A stretch of 64,000 nucleotides of DNA from Comamonas testosteroni. Lineage in GTDB: Bacteria; Pseudomonadota; Gammaproteobacteria; Burkholderiales; Burkholderiaceae_C. Shown here piece by piece: positions 18,290-28,465 of the stretch (the stretch's first letter is position 1; every line of letters begins with the position of its first letter). A model generated the notes under the pieces. The model was given only the letters and a program-made list of their open reading frames with translations, did no database searches and had not been told where the DNA came from. Both the position numbers and the translations under genes were made by a program. Where the stretch lies: contig NZ_CP129672.1 in NCBI RefSeq assembly GCF_030505195.1, forward strand, positions 2,700,501 through 2,764,500. The letters run 5' to 3'.

Positions 18290-19780
18290 TTAAATGCCAA
18301 CAGGGCTCTTCAGGTGGAAGTCGGTCGCTTGCTGGAAGCGGTGGGCCGCGTTCAGCAGCTTGGCTTCGCCGAAGTAGTTGCCGATCAGCTGCAGGCCCAC
18401 GGGCATGCCGCCGTCGCCAAAGCCTGCGGGCAGGCTGAGGCCGGGCAGGCCGGCCAGCGATGCGGGCAGGGTGAAGATGTCGGCCAGGTAGTTGCTCACG
18501 GGGTCGGCCTTGCCGCCAATTGCCCAGGCGGTTGTCGGCGCGGCCGCGCCGGCGATGACGTCGCAGTCCTTGAAGGCGGCCTGGAAGTCGTCGGCAATCA
18601 TGCGGCGGATCTTCTGTGCCTGCAGGTAGTAGGCGTCGTAATAGCCTTCGGACAGCACATAGGCGCCGATCATGATGCGGCGCTTGACCTCATCGCCGAA
18701 TCCTTCGGCGCGGGTCTTCTTATACATATCGTTGAGGTCTTCGTACCTGGCGGCGCGATGGCCGAACTTCACGCCGTCAAAGCGCGACAGATTGGACGAA
18801 GCCTCGGCCGGAGCCAGGATGTAGTACACGGGCACGGACAGCTCGGTACGCGGCAGGCTCACGGGAACCAGCTTGGCGCCCAGCTTTTCGTATTCCTTGA
18901 GCGCGGCGTCCACGGATGCGCGGACATCGTCGGACAGGCCTTCGCCAAAGAACTCGGCGGGCACGCCGATGCGCAGGCCCTCGATCGAGTCACCCAGGCG
19001 GGAGCTGAAGTCCTCGGCGGGGTAGTCCAGGCTGGTGGAGTCGCGGTCCAGATCGGGGCCGCACATTTCGGACAGCAGCAGCGCGCAATCTTCGGCACTG
19101 CGGCCCATGGGGCCGGCCTGGTCCAGGCTGGAGGCAAAGGCGATCATGCCGTAGCGGCTGGCGCGGCCGTAGGTGGGCTTGATGCCGGTGATGCCGCAGA
19201 ACGACGCGGGCTGGCGGATCGAGCCCCCGGTGTCGGTGCCGGTCACGGCCGGGGCCAGACGCGCGGCCACGGCGGCGGCCGAGCCGCCCGATGAGCCGCC
19301 GGGCACGCGCTCGGTGTTCCAGGGGTTGCGCACGGGCTGTGCCGCGTCAAAGCCCACGGGGGCCACGGCCGAGTTCTCGTTGGCGCCGCCCATGGCGAAT
19401 TCGTCGCAGTTGAGCTTGCCCAGGGTGACCACGCCGGCATCGGCCAGCTTCTTCACCACGGTGGCGTCAAACGGCGATTGGTAGCCTTCCAGCATCTTGC
19501 TGGCGGCGGTGGTGGGGAAGTCCTTGGTGACGAAGATGTCCTTGTGCGCAATGGGCACGCCGGCCAGCTTGCCGCCTTGGCCGGAGGCGATCAGGGCGTC
19601 GGCCGCCTTGGCCTGGGCCAGGGTGGCGTCTTCATCGATGGCGACAAAAGCGCCCAGGTTCTGATGCTGCTTGGCGCGGGCCAGGAAATGCTGGGCGGCT
19701 TCGGTGGCGGAGACCTGCTTGGCGCGCAGTTGCGCGGCCAGCTCGGCCACGCTCAATTGGTGGAGTTCGGTTTGGCTCAT
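18290..19780 (-). CDS. gatA: Asp-tRNA(Asn)/Glu-tRNA(Gln) amidotransferase subunit A
   Basis: Glutaminase subunit that releases ammonia for GatB. The 496 residues contain the amidase signature with the Ser-cisSer-Lys triad, by alignment in memory Lys80 (PIAHKD), Ser163 (GGSSGGS) and Ser187 ([10 protein letters not shown]). It lies 21 bp downstream of gatC and is followed by a 114-bp gap with an inverted repeat before gatB. Confidence 0.98.
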   Translation of the reverse strand: MSQTELHQLSVAELAAQLRAKQVSATEAAQHFLARAKQHQNLGAFVAIDEDATLAQAKAADALIASGQGGKLAGVPIAHKDIFVTKDFPTTAASKMLEGYQSPFDATVVKKLADAGVVTLGKLNCDEFAMGGANENSAVAPVGFDAAQPVRNPWNTERVPGGSSGGSAAAVAARLAPAVTGTDTGGSIRQPASFCGITGIKPTYGRASRYGMIAFASSLDQAGPMGRSAEDCALLLSEMCGPDLDRDSTSLDYPAEDFSSRLGDSIEGLRIGVPAEFFGEGLSDDVRASVDAALKEYEKLGAKLVPVSLPRTELSVPVYYILAPAEASSNLSRFDGVKFGHRAARYEDLNDMYKKTRAEGFGDEVKRRIMIGAYVLSEGYYDAYYLQAQKIRRMIADDFQAAFKDCDVIAGAAAPTTAWAIGGKADPVSNYLADIFTLPASLAGLPGLSLPAGFGDGGMPVGLQLIGNYFGEAKLLNAAHRFQQATDFHLKSPVGI

Positions 19781-19801
19781 GTTTTTGTGTGTCCCGCGCG
19801 T

Positions 19802-20101
19802 TTATTCGATGACCTTGGGTACGAGGAAGTAACCCTTCTCGGCTGCAGGGGCGTTCTGCATGTTGGCGTCGCGGTTATTGCCTTCACTTACCAAATCGTC
19901 ACGTAGCCGTAAGGCGACGTCCTGAATGGCTGCCACCGGATGTGACAGGGGGCTGACGCCCGAAGTATCCACAGCCTGCATTTTTTCGACGATGCCGAAA
20001 AAGTTGTTTAGTTGCGCGAGCATGCGCTTACTTTCGTCTTGCGACAGCTCAAGGCGGGCCAAGTTGGCGATGCGCGCAATGTCTTGATCGTTCAATGCCA
20101 T
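19802..20101 (-). CDS. gatC: Asp-tRNA(Asn)/Glu-tRNA(Gln) amidotransferase subunit C
   Basis: Small subunit (99 residues) that wraps around and stabilises the GatA-GatB complex. It has typical features: [18 protein letters not shown] at the start, [24 protein letters not shown] in the middle and FLVPKVIE at the end. It is the first gene of the gat operon and divergent from mreB, with 212 bp between the starts. Confidence 0.96.
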   Translation of the reverse strand: MALNDQDIARIANLARLELSQDESKRMLAQLNNFFGIVEKMQAVDTSGVSPLSHPVAAIQDVALRLRDDLVSEGNNRDANMQNAPAAEKGYFLVPKVIE

Positions 20102-20313
20102 AGAAATTATTTAACAGGGCCGCCGCGTGTAAAGCAGTGTTTCTAACCCTGACAGTAGAAGTTATTCACAGGGGATACGGTATTATCTCGGCTTTGCCGC
20201 AATACCTCCGTTCGGCTGGTCATTGTGCAAAAAATGCCCACTACCCAGACTCCATTACCTTACATCCCGGCGACGGCCAGCCGATGCGCACGCCGTGCCT
20301 GAGAGGACCTTGA
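20102..20313. promoter_or_regulatory. Divergent promoter region gatC / mreB
   Basis: A 212-bp gap holding promoters for the gat operon (minus) and the mre operon (plus). TATTAT at 20181-20186 is a candidate -10 for mreB, without a convincing -35. AGAGGA precedes the mreB start. Confidence 0.4.
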
Positions 20314-21357
<1,044 letters not shown>

Positions 21358-21522
21358 TCGCTGTGCAATGTGGTGTTTTGCGGCACGCGGCATAGTGCGC
21401 GTACCGCAGCCACTTCCATGAACAGGGCCTGAGTCCGTGATACGCCTGCTTACCGCGCTCTCTTTTTGCATTCCTTCTGATCAAGGAGGCCGTGCGCATG
21501 CTGCCATGCTGCGGGAACACGC

Positions 21523-22539
21523 ATGAGCCTGGACACCCTGGACCACCGCGCCCCATCGCTGTTCAAGCAACAGGCATCGCGCACTTCCCAGCTTGCCCTC
21601 TACAGCGCCTTGGCGCTGTTTTTGATGGTGGCCGATGCGCGTTTCAAGATCACCACGCCAGTGCGCTCTGCCTTGTCGGTGGCGCTGTCGCCCGTGCAAT
21701 GGGTGGTGGCCCAGCCGGTGCTGGCCTATCAGAACGCCAGCCGCTATGCCGAAGTGCAGCAGCAGGCCGTGGCCCGCGAGGATGCCGCGCGCAAGGAGCT
21801 GGTCGTCATGGCTCAGCGGGCCGAACTGGCCGATGAGCTGATCAAGGAGAACGAGCATCTGCGCTCCATGCTGGAGTTGCGTGAGCGCTCGTTGACGCCG
21901 GGCCAGGTGGCCGAAGTGGTCTATGACAGTCCTGACCCCTATACGCGCCGCGTGGTGATCGACAAGGGGCAGGCCGACGGGGTCGAGCCGGGCTCGCCCG
22001 TGCTGGATGAAAAAGGCGTGGTCGGTCAGGTCACACGTGTCTACCCGACGCGCGCCGAGGTCACGCTGCTCATTGATCGCGATCAGGCCATTCCCGTTTT
22101 CAACCCGCGCACCGGTGCGCGCAGCGTTGCCTATGGCGATGCATCCTCGACCCGCGCCGGCGGGCTGGAGCTGCGCTTCATGCCCAGCAATGCGGATGTA
22201 CAGGTGGGCGATTTGCTCACTACCAGCGGTATTGACGGGCTTTATCCCTTGGGTCTGCCCGTGGCCAAGGTGGTGACGGTGGACCGCCGTGCCGACTCTG
22301 CCTTCACCCGCATCTACTGCGAGCCCGTGGGCCGCGTGCAGGGCGTGCGCCATGTCATGGTGCTCAAGCCCCAGGGCCGGACCGAGCATCCCGAGGCTGC
22401 CAATATGCAGGCCCAGGTCGATGCCGGGAAGTCCGACCGCGCTGCCAAGGCACGTGGCAAGAAGGAAGCGGCCGCTGCCGAAAAGGAGAAGGCCGCCGCC
22501 GAGAAGGCGGGGACCAAGCCTGAAAAGGATCCCGCATGA
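21523..22539 (+). CDS. mreC: Rod shape-determining protein MreC
   Basis: Bitopic periplasmic scaffold of the elongasome, 338 residues. It has one membrane span (about 24-40), a coiled coil (about 75-115) and then the beta-barrel MreC domain with DKGQADGVEPGSPVLDEKGVVGQV. The C-terminal 45 residues are Lys/Ala/Glu-rich and probably disordered. The stop overlaps the mreD start (ATGA). Confidence 0.95.
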   Translation: MSLDTLDHRAPSLFKQQASRTSQLALYSALALFLMVADARFKITTPVRSALSVALSPVQWVVAQPVLAYQNASRYAEVQQQAVAREDAARKELVVMAQRAELADELIKENEHLRSMLELRERSLTPGQVAEVVYDSPDPYTRRVVIDKGQADGVEPGSPVLDEKGVVGQVTRVYPTRAEVTLLIDRDQAIPVFNPRTGARSVAYGDASSTRAGGLELRFMPSNADVQVGDLLTTSGIDGLYPLGLPVAKVVTVDRRADSAFTRIYCEPVGRVQGVRHVMVLKPQGRTEHPEAANMQAQVDAGKSDRAAKARGKKEAAAAEKEKAAAEKAGTKPEKDPA

Positions 22540-23054
22540 TCATGCCGCGCGGCCAGCAGCTGTTGCTGCCGGTCAATCCTCTGTTCATCGTCGTCACCCT
22601 GGTGATCGGCCTGGCTGTCAATATGCTTCCGCTGGGCCGCATCGTCTGGCTGCCGGACATGCTGCTGCTGCTGCTGGCCTTCTGGAGTTTGAACCAGCCG
22701 CAGCGCGTGGGTCTGGGCATCGCCTTTGCGCTGGGCCTGGTCATGGATGTGGACCGAGCCTCGCTGCTGGGCCAGCATGCGCTCGCCTACACCTTGCTGG
22801 TCTTCGTGACGGGCTGGATGAGTCGCCGCCTGCTCTGGTTTTCGAGCCCCGTGCAGGCCCTGCACCTGCTGCCGGTGTTTGCTGCGGCGCACGGCATTCA
22901 GGTACTGCTGCGTGTCGTGACGGGGGGGATCTTCCCCGGACTGGAGTTTCTGATCGCTCCGGTGATCGAGACTTTGCTGTGGCCTGTGGTTAGCGCTTTG
23001 CTGCTGGCGCCGCAGCGCCGCGCGCCTGACAGCGATGAAAACCGGCCTCTGTGA
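22536..23054 (+). CDS. mreD: Rod shape-determining protein MreD
   Basis: Polytopic inner-membrane elongasome protein of 172 residues with five or six spans. Recognisable pieces are the LPDMLLLLLAFWSLNQPQRVGLGIAF block and the conserved GLVMDVDRASLLGQHAL. It is translationally coupled to mreC by a 4-base overlap. A GC-rich repeat separates it from mrdA. Confidence 0.93.
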   Translation: MIMPRGQQLLLPVNPLFIVVTLVIGLAVNMLPLGRIVWLPDMLLLLLAFWSLNQPQRVGLGIAFALGLVMDVDRASLLGQHALAYTLLVFVTGWMSRRLLWFSSPVQALHLLPVFAAAHGIQVLLRVVTGGIFPGLEFLIAPVIETLLWPVVSALLLAPQRRAPDSDENRPL

Positions 23055-23059
23055 GATGC

Positions 23060-23155
23060 ATTCCCTCTTGAGTCGCTTCGCGCTTTCCTGCCTCTTGCTT
23101 TGCGGGGCAGGACGGCAGCCTCGCTGCGGGGCGGCTTTGTTTGCTGGTGTTGTCG
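23060..23155 (+). repeat. GC-rich dispersed intergenic repeat, copy 2 (between mreD and mrdA)
   Basis: CCCTCTTGAGTCGCTTCGCG and GCCTCGCTGCGGGGCGGC correspond to the ends of the copies at 29,603 and 34,661. It sits inside the mre operon and carries the ribosome binding region of mrdA at its end. Confidence 0.55.
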
Positions 23156-23156
23156 C

Positions 23157-25109
23157 ATGATGGAGATCCGTAATACCGAAGTCGAGCTGCAGCGCTTCCG
23201 GATGCGTGCAGTCGTCATGTGCTGCGTGGTATTTCTGGCGTTCTGTCTGCTGGTCTGGCGTCTGCTGGTGCTGCAGGTCGAGCGCCATGAGGAATTTGCC
23301 GAGCGGGCCGAGAGCAATCGCACGGCGGTGGTGCCCATCGTGCCCAACCGGGGCCAGATACTGGACCGCAACGGCGTGGTGCTGGCGACCAATTACTCGG
23401 CCTATACGCTGGAGATCACACGCTCCAAGGTCGAGGACCTGGACGAGACCATCGAGGGGCTGTCCGGGGTCATAGAGATCACGCCGCGCGACCGCCGCAA
23501 GTTCAAGCGGCTCATGGATGACTCCAAGAGCTTTGAGTCGATTCCGATCCGCTCGCGCCTGACGGATGAGGAAGTGGCCAAGTTCGCGGCTCAGCGTTAT
23601 CGCTTTCCGGGCGTGGACATCAAGGCCCGCCTGTTCCGCACCTACCCGCTCAAGGAAACCGGCAGCCATTTGATCGGGTACATCGGTCGTATCAATCAAA
23701 GGGAAAAGGAAGAGATCGACGATTCCGACGATGCGGCCAACTACCGCGGCACCGAGGTCATGGGCAAGCTGGGGGCCGAAAAGAGCTATGAGCTGCAGCT
23801 GCACGGCCAGACCGGCTGGGAGGAAATGGAAACCTCGGCTGGCGGTCATGCGGTGCGCCGCCTGGGCAGTCGCCCTGCCACGCCGGGACACAGCCTGCAG
23901 TTGTCGGTGGACATCAAGCTGCAGAAGATGGTGGAAGACCTCTACGGCAATCGCCGCGGCGTGGCCATCGCCATGGACCCGCGCAACGGCGAGGTGCTGG
24001 CCATGGTCAGCAAGCCGACCTACGACCCGAATCTGTTTGTCGACGGTATCGACCAGGAGAGCTGGAAGGCACTCAACGAATCGCTGGACCGCCCGTTGCT
24101 CAACCGCTCCATGCGCGGCACCTACCCTGTGGGCTCGACCTACAAGCCCTTCATGGGCCTGGCGGGCCTGGAGACCGGCAAGCGCACGCCGGGCACGGTG
24201 ATCCAGGATGGCGGCTCCTGGACGTTCGGTGGCCACACCTTCCGCTCCGGCCATGCGCTGGGCCCGGTGGATCTGGCGCGCGCCATCCAGCATTCCAGCA
24301 ACGTCTATTTCTACACTCTGGCCAACGAGATGGGCGTGGATGCGATCCACGACTTCATGAAGCCGCTGGGCTTTGGCCAGATCACCGGCATCGATCTGCC
24401 CGGCGAGGTGCGCGGCGTGCTGCCCAGCAAGGAGTGGAAGCGCAAGACCTACAAGCGCGCCGCCCAGCAGCAGTGGTTTGCAGGCGAGACGATTTCTCTG
24501 GGTATCGGCCAGGGCTACAACAACTTCACCATCCTCCAGCTCTCGCATGCGCTGGCCACGCTGGTCAACAGCGGCATGAGCTTCACGCCCCATGTGGGCA
24601 AGGAGCTGATCGACTCCGTCACCGGCACGCGCACGGCCATTGTTCAGCCAGCTCCCGTCAACCTGGGCTACAAGCAGAGCAATGTCGATGCCGTCAAGCG
24701 TGGCATGGTCGGAGTGGTGACCGGTGGCACTGGGCGTGGCGTATTCGGCAGTGCCAGCTATCTGTCGGGTGGCAAGACCGGCACGGCCCAGGCCGTGAGC
24801 GTGGGCCAGAAGGAAAAGTACAACGCTGCGCGTCTGGCCGAGTATCAGCGCGACCATTCGCTCTATATCGCCTACGGTCCGGCCGAAGCGCCCAGGATTG
24901 CCGTGGCCGTGATTGTGGAGAATGCCGGCTTCGGTGCGGCGGCGGCCGCACCTATCGCACGCCGCATCCTGGACTACTGGCTGGTGGGCAACTATCCCAG
25001 TGAGGCGGATATTGCTGCCGTGCGCCAGGGCAAGGCAGGCCCACCGATCGGCACACCGCGCCGTGTGGAAGATATCTCGGTGCTGCCCGACGACGAAACA
25101 GCACCTTGA
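23157..25109 (+). CDS. mrdA: Penicillin-binding protein 2 (elongation transpeptidase)
   Basis: Class B PBP that cross-links lateral peptidoglycan with RodA. The 650 residues have one N-terminal membrane anchor (about 18-40), a pedestal with NRGQILDRNG, and a transpeptidase domain with Ser327-x-x-Lys330 (GSTYKPF), Ser380-Ser-Asn382 and Lys540-Thr-Gly542. Two adjacent ATGs (23157 and 23160) are possible starts. No rodA follows, unlike in many proteobacteria. Confidence 0.97.
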   Translation: MMEIRNTEVELQRFRMRAVVMCCVVFLAFCLLVWRLLVLQVERHEEFAERAESNRTAVVPIVPNRGQILDRNGVVLATNYSAYTLEITRSKVEDLDETIEGLSGVIEITPRDRRKFKRLMDDSKSFESIPIRSRLTDEEVAKFAAQRYRFPGVDIKARLFRTYPLKETGSHLIGYIGRINQREKEEIDDSDDAANYRGTEVMGKLGAEKSYELQLHGQTGWEEMETSAGGHAVRRLGSRPATPGHSLQLSVDIKLQKMVEDLYGNRRGVAIAMDPRNGEVLAMVSKPTYDPNLFVDGIDQESWKALNESLDRPLLNRSMRGTYPVGSTYKPFMGLAGLETGKRTPGTVIQDGGSWTFGGHTFRSGHALGPVDLARAIQHSSNVYFYTLANEMGVDAIHDFMKPLGFGQITGIDLPGEVRGVLPSKEWKRKTYKRAAQQQWFAGETISLGIGQGYNNFTILQLSHALATLVNSGMSFTPHVGKELIDSVTGTRTAIVQPAPVNLGYKQSNVDAVKRGMVGVVTGGTGRGVFGSASYLSGGKTGTAQAVSVGQKEKYNAARLAEYQRDHSLYIAYGPAEAPRIAVAVIVENAGFGAAAAAPIARRILDYWLVGNYPSEADIAAVRQGKAGPPIGTPRRVEDISVLPDDETAP

Positions 25110-25158
25110 TAAATTGAGAGCGGCTGACGCTTTTAACGCAGGGGCTTAACGCAAAGGC

Positions 25159-25917
25159 TTAACGCAAAAAAGCGTCGTAACCTGTCTTCAGAATCAGCAG
25201 GCTGACCACGCCGATGAAAATCGTGCGTACAAAGCCCGTTCCGTGGCGCAAGGCCATCCAGGTGCCCAGCATGCTGCCCAGCACGTTGGCCACGGCCAGC
25301 GGGATGGCAAAGTGCCACCAGACATGGCCCTTGAGGGTGAACAGCAGCAGTGCTGCAGCGTTGGAGGCCAGATTCAGCAGCTTGGCGCTGGCCGAGGCGT
25401 TGAGGAAGTCATAGCCCAGCAGGCGCACGAACAGGAACACGAAGAAGCTGCCTGTGCCGGGGCCGAAGAAGCCGTCGTAGAAGCCGATCAGCAGGCCGAT
25501 GGTGCTGGCGGTCAACATCTCGGTGCGGCCCGCCAGGCGCGGCTCATGGTCGCGGCCCAGCTCTTTTTTGGCCAGGGTATAGCCCAGCACGCCCAGCAGG
25601 ATGAAGGGCAGCAGCTTGCGCAGAAAATCGGGCGAGATCAACGTGACGGCCCAGGCTCCGAGAAAAGCGCCCACCAGCGTCGTGCCGATGGCGGGCACCA
25701 GCGTGGCCCAGGTGATATGCACGCGCTTGCTGTACTGCCAGGCGGAAATGGCCGTGCCCCAGACGGCGGCGCTCTTGTTGGTGCCAAACAGCGTGGCGGG
25801 CGTGGTGGTGGGGAAGGCGGCAAACATGGCCGGCACCAGAATCAGTCCGCCGCCTCCCACGATGGCGTCAACAAACCCGGCCAGGGCCGAGGCGAGGGAA
25901 ACAAGAATCCATTCCAT
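25159..25917 (-). CDS. TauE/SafE family membrane permease
   Basis: Integral membrane protein of the TauE/SafE (DUF81) family, 252 residues and about eight spans. It has the family's inverted-repeat glycine motifs: GFVDAIVGGGGLILVPAM near the start and GFYDGFFGPGTGSFF in the middle. Members export or import small sulfonates, sulfite or sulfoacetate. The substrate cannot be assigned. The ATG at 25917 gives the usual start MEWILVSLASALAGFVDAIVGGGG. It is convergent with mrdA. Confidence 0.9.
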   Translation of the reverse strand: MEWILVSLASALAGFVDAIVGGGGLILVPAMFAAFPTTTPATLFGTNKSAAVWGTAISAWQYSKRVHITWATLVPAIGTTLVGAFLGAWAVTLISPDFLRKLLPFILLGVLGYTLAKKELGRDHEPRLAGRTEMLTASTIGLLIGFYDGFFGPGTGSFFVFLFVRLLGYDFLNASASAKLLNLASNAAALLLFTLKGHVWWHFAIPLAVANVLGSMLGTWMALRHGTGFVRTIFIGVVSLLILKTGYDAFLR

Positions 25918-26078
25918 GGAGTAAATGCCTGCAATTGGTGCATGCCGTGAGCAGCGCCCGTTGCCGCTGGGGCGGCGCTGCCGGAGGCGGGATGAAGAAG
26001 CCAGGGGAGAGCGGGCGTGCATGCCCGAAGATGGCGCCGGCATTGTCGCACTGCTGCCTCAAGCTTGTGTGCAGGCAT

Positions 26079-26107
26079 AAAAAAAGCGCCCCCTGAGGGG
26101 CGCTTTT
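26079..26107 (-). terminator. Orphan strong intrinsic terminator
   Basis: GCGCCCC-CTGA-GGGGCGC is extended by AAAA/TTTT pairs and followed on the minus strand by seven T. The nearest upstream minus-strand gene ends 385 bp away, so it may end an unannotated transcript. Confidence 0.85.
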
Positions 26108-26215
26108 GAACGCATCTTTGATGCTTTTATATGTATTGGTCTGGTTGTGTCGAGTTGTCTCCTCGGCCCTCCATGCTGCTTCGTGGAGCAGCGAGAGTGA
26201 CGAGAATGTAAGGGC

Positions 26216-26232
26216 TGCACCTGTGTGGTGCA
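26216..26232. promoter_or_regulatory. Perfect NtrC-type binding site
   Basis: TGCACCTGTGTGGTGCA is an exact match to the enterobacterial NtrC dyad TGCACC-N5-GGTGCA. No convincing sigma-54 promoter (GG-N10-GC) was found within 250 bp on either strand, so the target transcript is unclear. Confidence 0.55.
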
Positions 26233-26491
26233 TTGGGGAATTCCCTTGGGTTATATCAAAAACGTCTGACAAATGAATCAGAAAGCTTCGTGACATCCTT
26301 AGGAGTTTTGCGATATTTCAAAAACAATAGCGTCATATGCTTATAAGTAAAAGATCTCTGAGGGCTTTGATCCATAGGACATGACGCCGCGCGGGATTCT
26401 TCCGCCCGGACAGACTTGGCGCTCCAGAGCGAATTTCAGGCGCTCACGGGCTTGTCGTAGTGAATCGCTCGGCTTTTTGAGAGGCCGTTTT

Positions 26492-28159
26492 TCAGGTCGC
26501 GTCACGAATCCACTGCGCCGCCTTCTCGGCCATCATCAGCGTCGGGCTGTTGGTATTGCCGCTGGTGATGGTGGGCATGGCGCCGGCATCGACCACGCGC
26601 AGGCCTTGCACGCCTCTCACCTTGAAACGGCTGTCCAGGACCGCCATCGGGTCGTCGGCGCGCCCCATCTTGGTGGTGCCCACGGGGTGGAAGATGGTGG
26701 TGGCGATATCGCCGGCCAGACGCGCCAGCTCCTCGTCGCTCTGGTATTGAGCACCGGGCTTGAACTCTTCGGGCTGGAAGCGTGCAAGTGCCGGCTGGCT
26801 GACGATGCGCCGCGTGACGCGCAGGCTGTCTGCCGCCACCTGCCGGTCTTCTGCCGTAGACAGGTAATGGGGGGCGATGGCAGGCGCCTGGTGGAAATCC
26901 GCGCTTTGCAGTTGCACCGTGCCGCGGCTGCTGGGGTTGAGGTTGCAGACGCTGGCGGTGAAGGCGGCAAAGTCGTGCAGCGGCTCGCCAAAGGCATCCA
27001 GTGACAGCGGTTGCACGTGATATTCCAGATTGGGGTGGGCCAACGCCGGATTGCTGCGTGTAAAGGCCCCGAGTTGCGAGGGTGCCATGCTCATGGGGCC
27101 GCTGCGCTTGAGTGCGTATTCCAGGGCGATGGCCGCCTTGCCCCAGAGGCTGCCGGCCATGGTGTTGAGCGTCTTGGCGTTCTGCACCTTGTAGACCGAG
27201 CGGATTTGCAGGTGGTCCTGCAGATTGGCGCCCACGCCGGGCAGATCGCGGCGCACGGCCACGGCATGGCGGTGCAGCAATTCGCCGGGGCCTATGCCCG
27301 ACAGCTGCAGGATATGCGGCGAGTTGACCGCACCCGCGCAGAGCAGCACTTCGCGCCCGGCCTGCACGGTCACCATCTCCTCTCCGGTCCAGACTTCGGC
27401 GCCGGTGCAGCGCTGGCTGCCGTCCGGCAGATCTTCCAGAAGCAGCCGGCGCACCTGGGCGCGGGTCCACATCTCGAAGTTGGGGCGGCCGTAGCAGGTG
27501 GGACGCAGAAACGCCTTGGCCGTGTTCCAGCGCAGACCTGACTTCTGATTGACTTCAAAATAGCCCACGCCCTCGTTGCAGCCGCGGTTGAAGTCATCGG
27601 TGGCCGGAATGCCGGCCTGCTGCGCGGCCTGGGCAAAGGCGTCGAGTATGTCCCAGTGCAGACGCTGCTTCTCCACCCGCCATTCGCCGCTGCCGCCTGT
27701 GCTTTTGCTGCCGTGCAGGCGCTTGAATTCCTCGCTGGGGCTGCCTCCGGCGTCGAGACGCCAATGGTCCTCGTGCTGCCGGAAGGCCGGCAGCACCTGC
27801 TCCCAGCGCCAGGTGTCGTCGCCGGTCAGCTCGGCCCATTGCTCGTAGTCGCGGGACTGGCCGCGCATATAGATCATGCCGTTGATGCTGGAGCAGCCGC
27901 CCAGTGTCTTGCCGCGCGGGTAGCGAAGGCTGCGGCCGTTGAGCCCGGGGTCGGGTTCGGTCTGGTAGCGCCAGTCGGTGCGCGGGTTGCCTATGCAATA
28001 GAGATAGCCCACAGGGATATGGATCCAGTGGTAGTCATCCTTGCCGCCTGCTTCGATCAGCAGAACCCGGTGATTCTTGTTGCGGGTGAGGCGGTTGCAC
28101 AGCAGCGAACCTGCTGTGCCGCCGCCGATGACGATGTAGTCGAACTGGGTGTCACTCAT
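26492..28159 (-). CDS. GMC-family FAD oxidoreductase (choline/alcohol dehydrogenase type)
   Basis: FAD-dependent alcohol or choline dehydrogenase of the GMC family, 555 residues. The FAD-binding GGGTAGS starts at G12, GMC signature 1 is in GKTLGGCSSINGMIYMRG, and signature 2 is in AGAVNSPHILQLSGIG. The catalytic His491 (HPVGTTKMG) and Asn535 (SGNTNSPTLM) are present. It resembles BetA but has no betB, betI or betT nearby, so an alcohol dehydrogenase for another substrate is equally likely. The ATG at 28159 begins MSDTQFDYIVIGGG. Confidence 0.92.
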   Translation of the reverse strand: MSDTQFDYIVIGGGTAGSLLCNRLTRNKNHRVLLIEAGGKDDYHWIHIPVGYLYCIGNPRTDWRYQTEPDPGLNGRSLRYPRGKTLGGCSSINGMIYMRGQSRDYEQWAELTGDDTWRWEQVLPAFRQHEDHWRLDAGGSPSEEFKRLHGSKSTGGSGEWRVEKQRLHWDILDAFAQAAQQAGIPATDDFNRGCNEGVGYFEVNQKSGLRWNTAKAFLRPTCYGRPNFEMWTRAQVRRLLLEDLPDGSQRCTGAEVWTGEEMVTVQAGREVLLCAGAVNSPHILQLSGIGPGELLHRHAVAVRRDLPGVGANLQDHLQIRSVYKVQNAKTLNTMAGSLWGKAAIALEYALKRSGPMSMAPSQLGAFTRSNPALAHPNLEYHVQPLSLDAFGEPLHDFAAFTASVCNLNPSSRGTVQLQSADFHQAPAIAPHYLSTAEDRQVAADSLRVTRRIVSQPALARFQPEEFKPGAQYQSDEELARLAGDIATTIFHPVGTTKMGRADDPMAVLDSRFKVRGVQGLRVVDAGAMPTITSGNTNSPTLMMAEKAAQWIRDAT

Positions 28160-28465
28160 GGGAAGATCAAAAGGCCGGCCAGGCACAGAGGCCAGAGCGT
28201 CGGGCAGTCATGGGCAAAAAGGCTGGTTCATTAGGTGTGATGAGCTTGCAGGTGTCGATAGGGAAAGCGCTCGCATACTCCTGTTTTGGAAGCTGTCGGC
28301 GCAGTGCTGGTTTTGACTTTCGCGGGTTTTTGATAAAAATTGCAACGCTATCATTGCGTGGCATGCGGCAGCGGCCTACGTGCTGCGTTTGGCATGCTCC
28401 TCACTGGGCGCGTTATGCTGGCCCCAGTGGCCAGCCGTCTCCCTCATGTCCTAGGAAGCTTTTCT
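28160..28465. promoter_or_regulatory. Divergent region GMC oxidoreductase / Mla-like operon
   Basis: About 300 bp between divergent genes. In-frame codons continue upstream of the chosen permease start (ATG at 28415, TTG at 28340) but without a ribosome binding site. No clear operator or repeat is seen. Confidence 0.4.

Larger units (their letters stand above)
25918..26491. other. 574-bp AT-richer spacer: terminator, NtrC-type box and possible small transcript
   Basis: No credible protein gene is present. The stretch holds a strong minus-strand terminator (26079-26107) with no gene feeding it directly. It also holds a perfect NtrC-type palindrome (26216-26232), an adjacent GGGAATTCCC palindrome (26236-26245) and a small hairpin, GCTGCT-CCACGA-AGCAGC on the minus strand. 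A minus-strand RNA of about 120 bases between the box and the terminator is possible. Confidence 0.5.

Noticed and set aside
22314..24857. An 847-codon open frame on the minus strand across mreC, mreD and mrdA
   Set aside because: It is antisense to a conserved operon, shows no recognisable domain and has the same His/Gln-rich shadow composition.
25868..26296. Protein-coding gene covering the NtrC-type box
   Set aside because: The 142-codon frame overlaps the terminator and the TauE start, lacks a ribosome binding site and has no family similarity.
26415..26430. Sigma-54 promoter near the NtrC-type box (TGGCGCTCCAGAGC)
   Set aside because: The GG-GC spacing is 9 bases and the -12 region does not match; it was not counted.
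26492..28159. Choline dehydrogenase betA assigned by name
   Set aside because: The family match is clear, but betB, betI and betT are absent and substrate residues cannot be judged, so only the GMC family is called.
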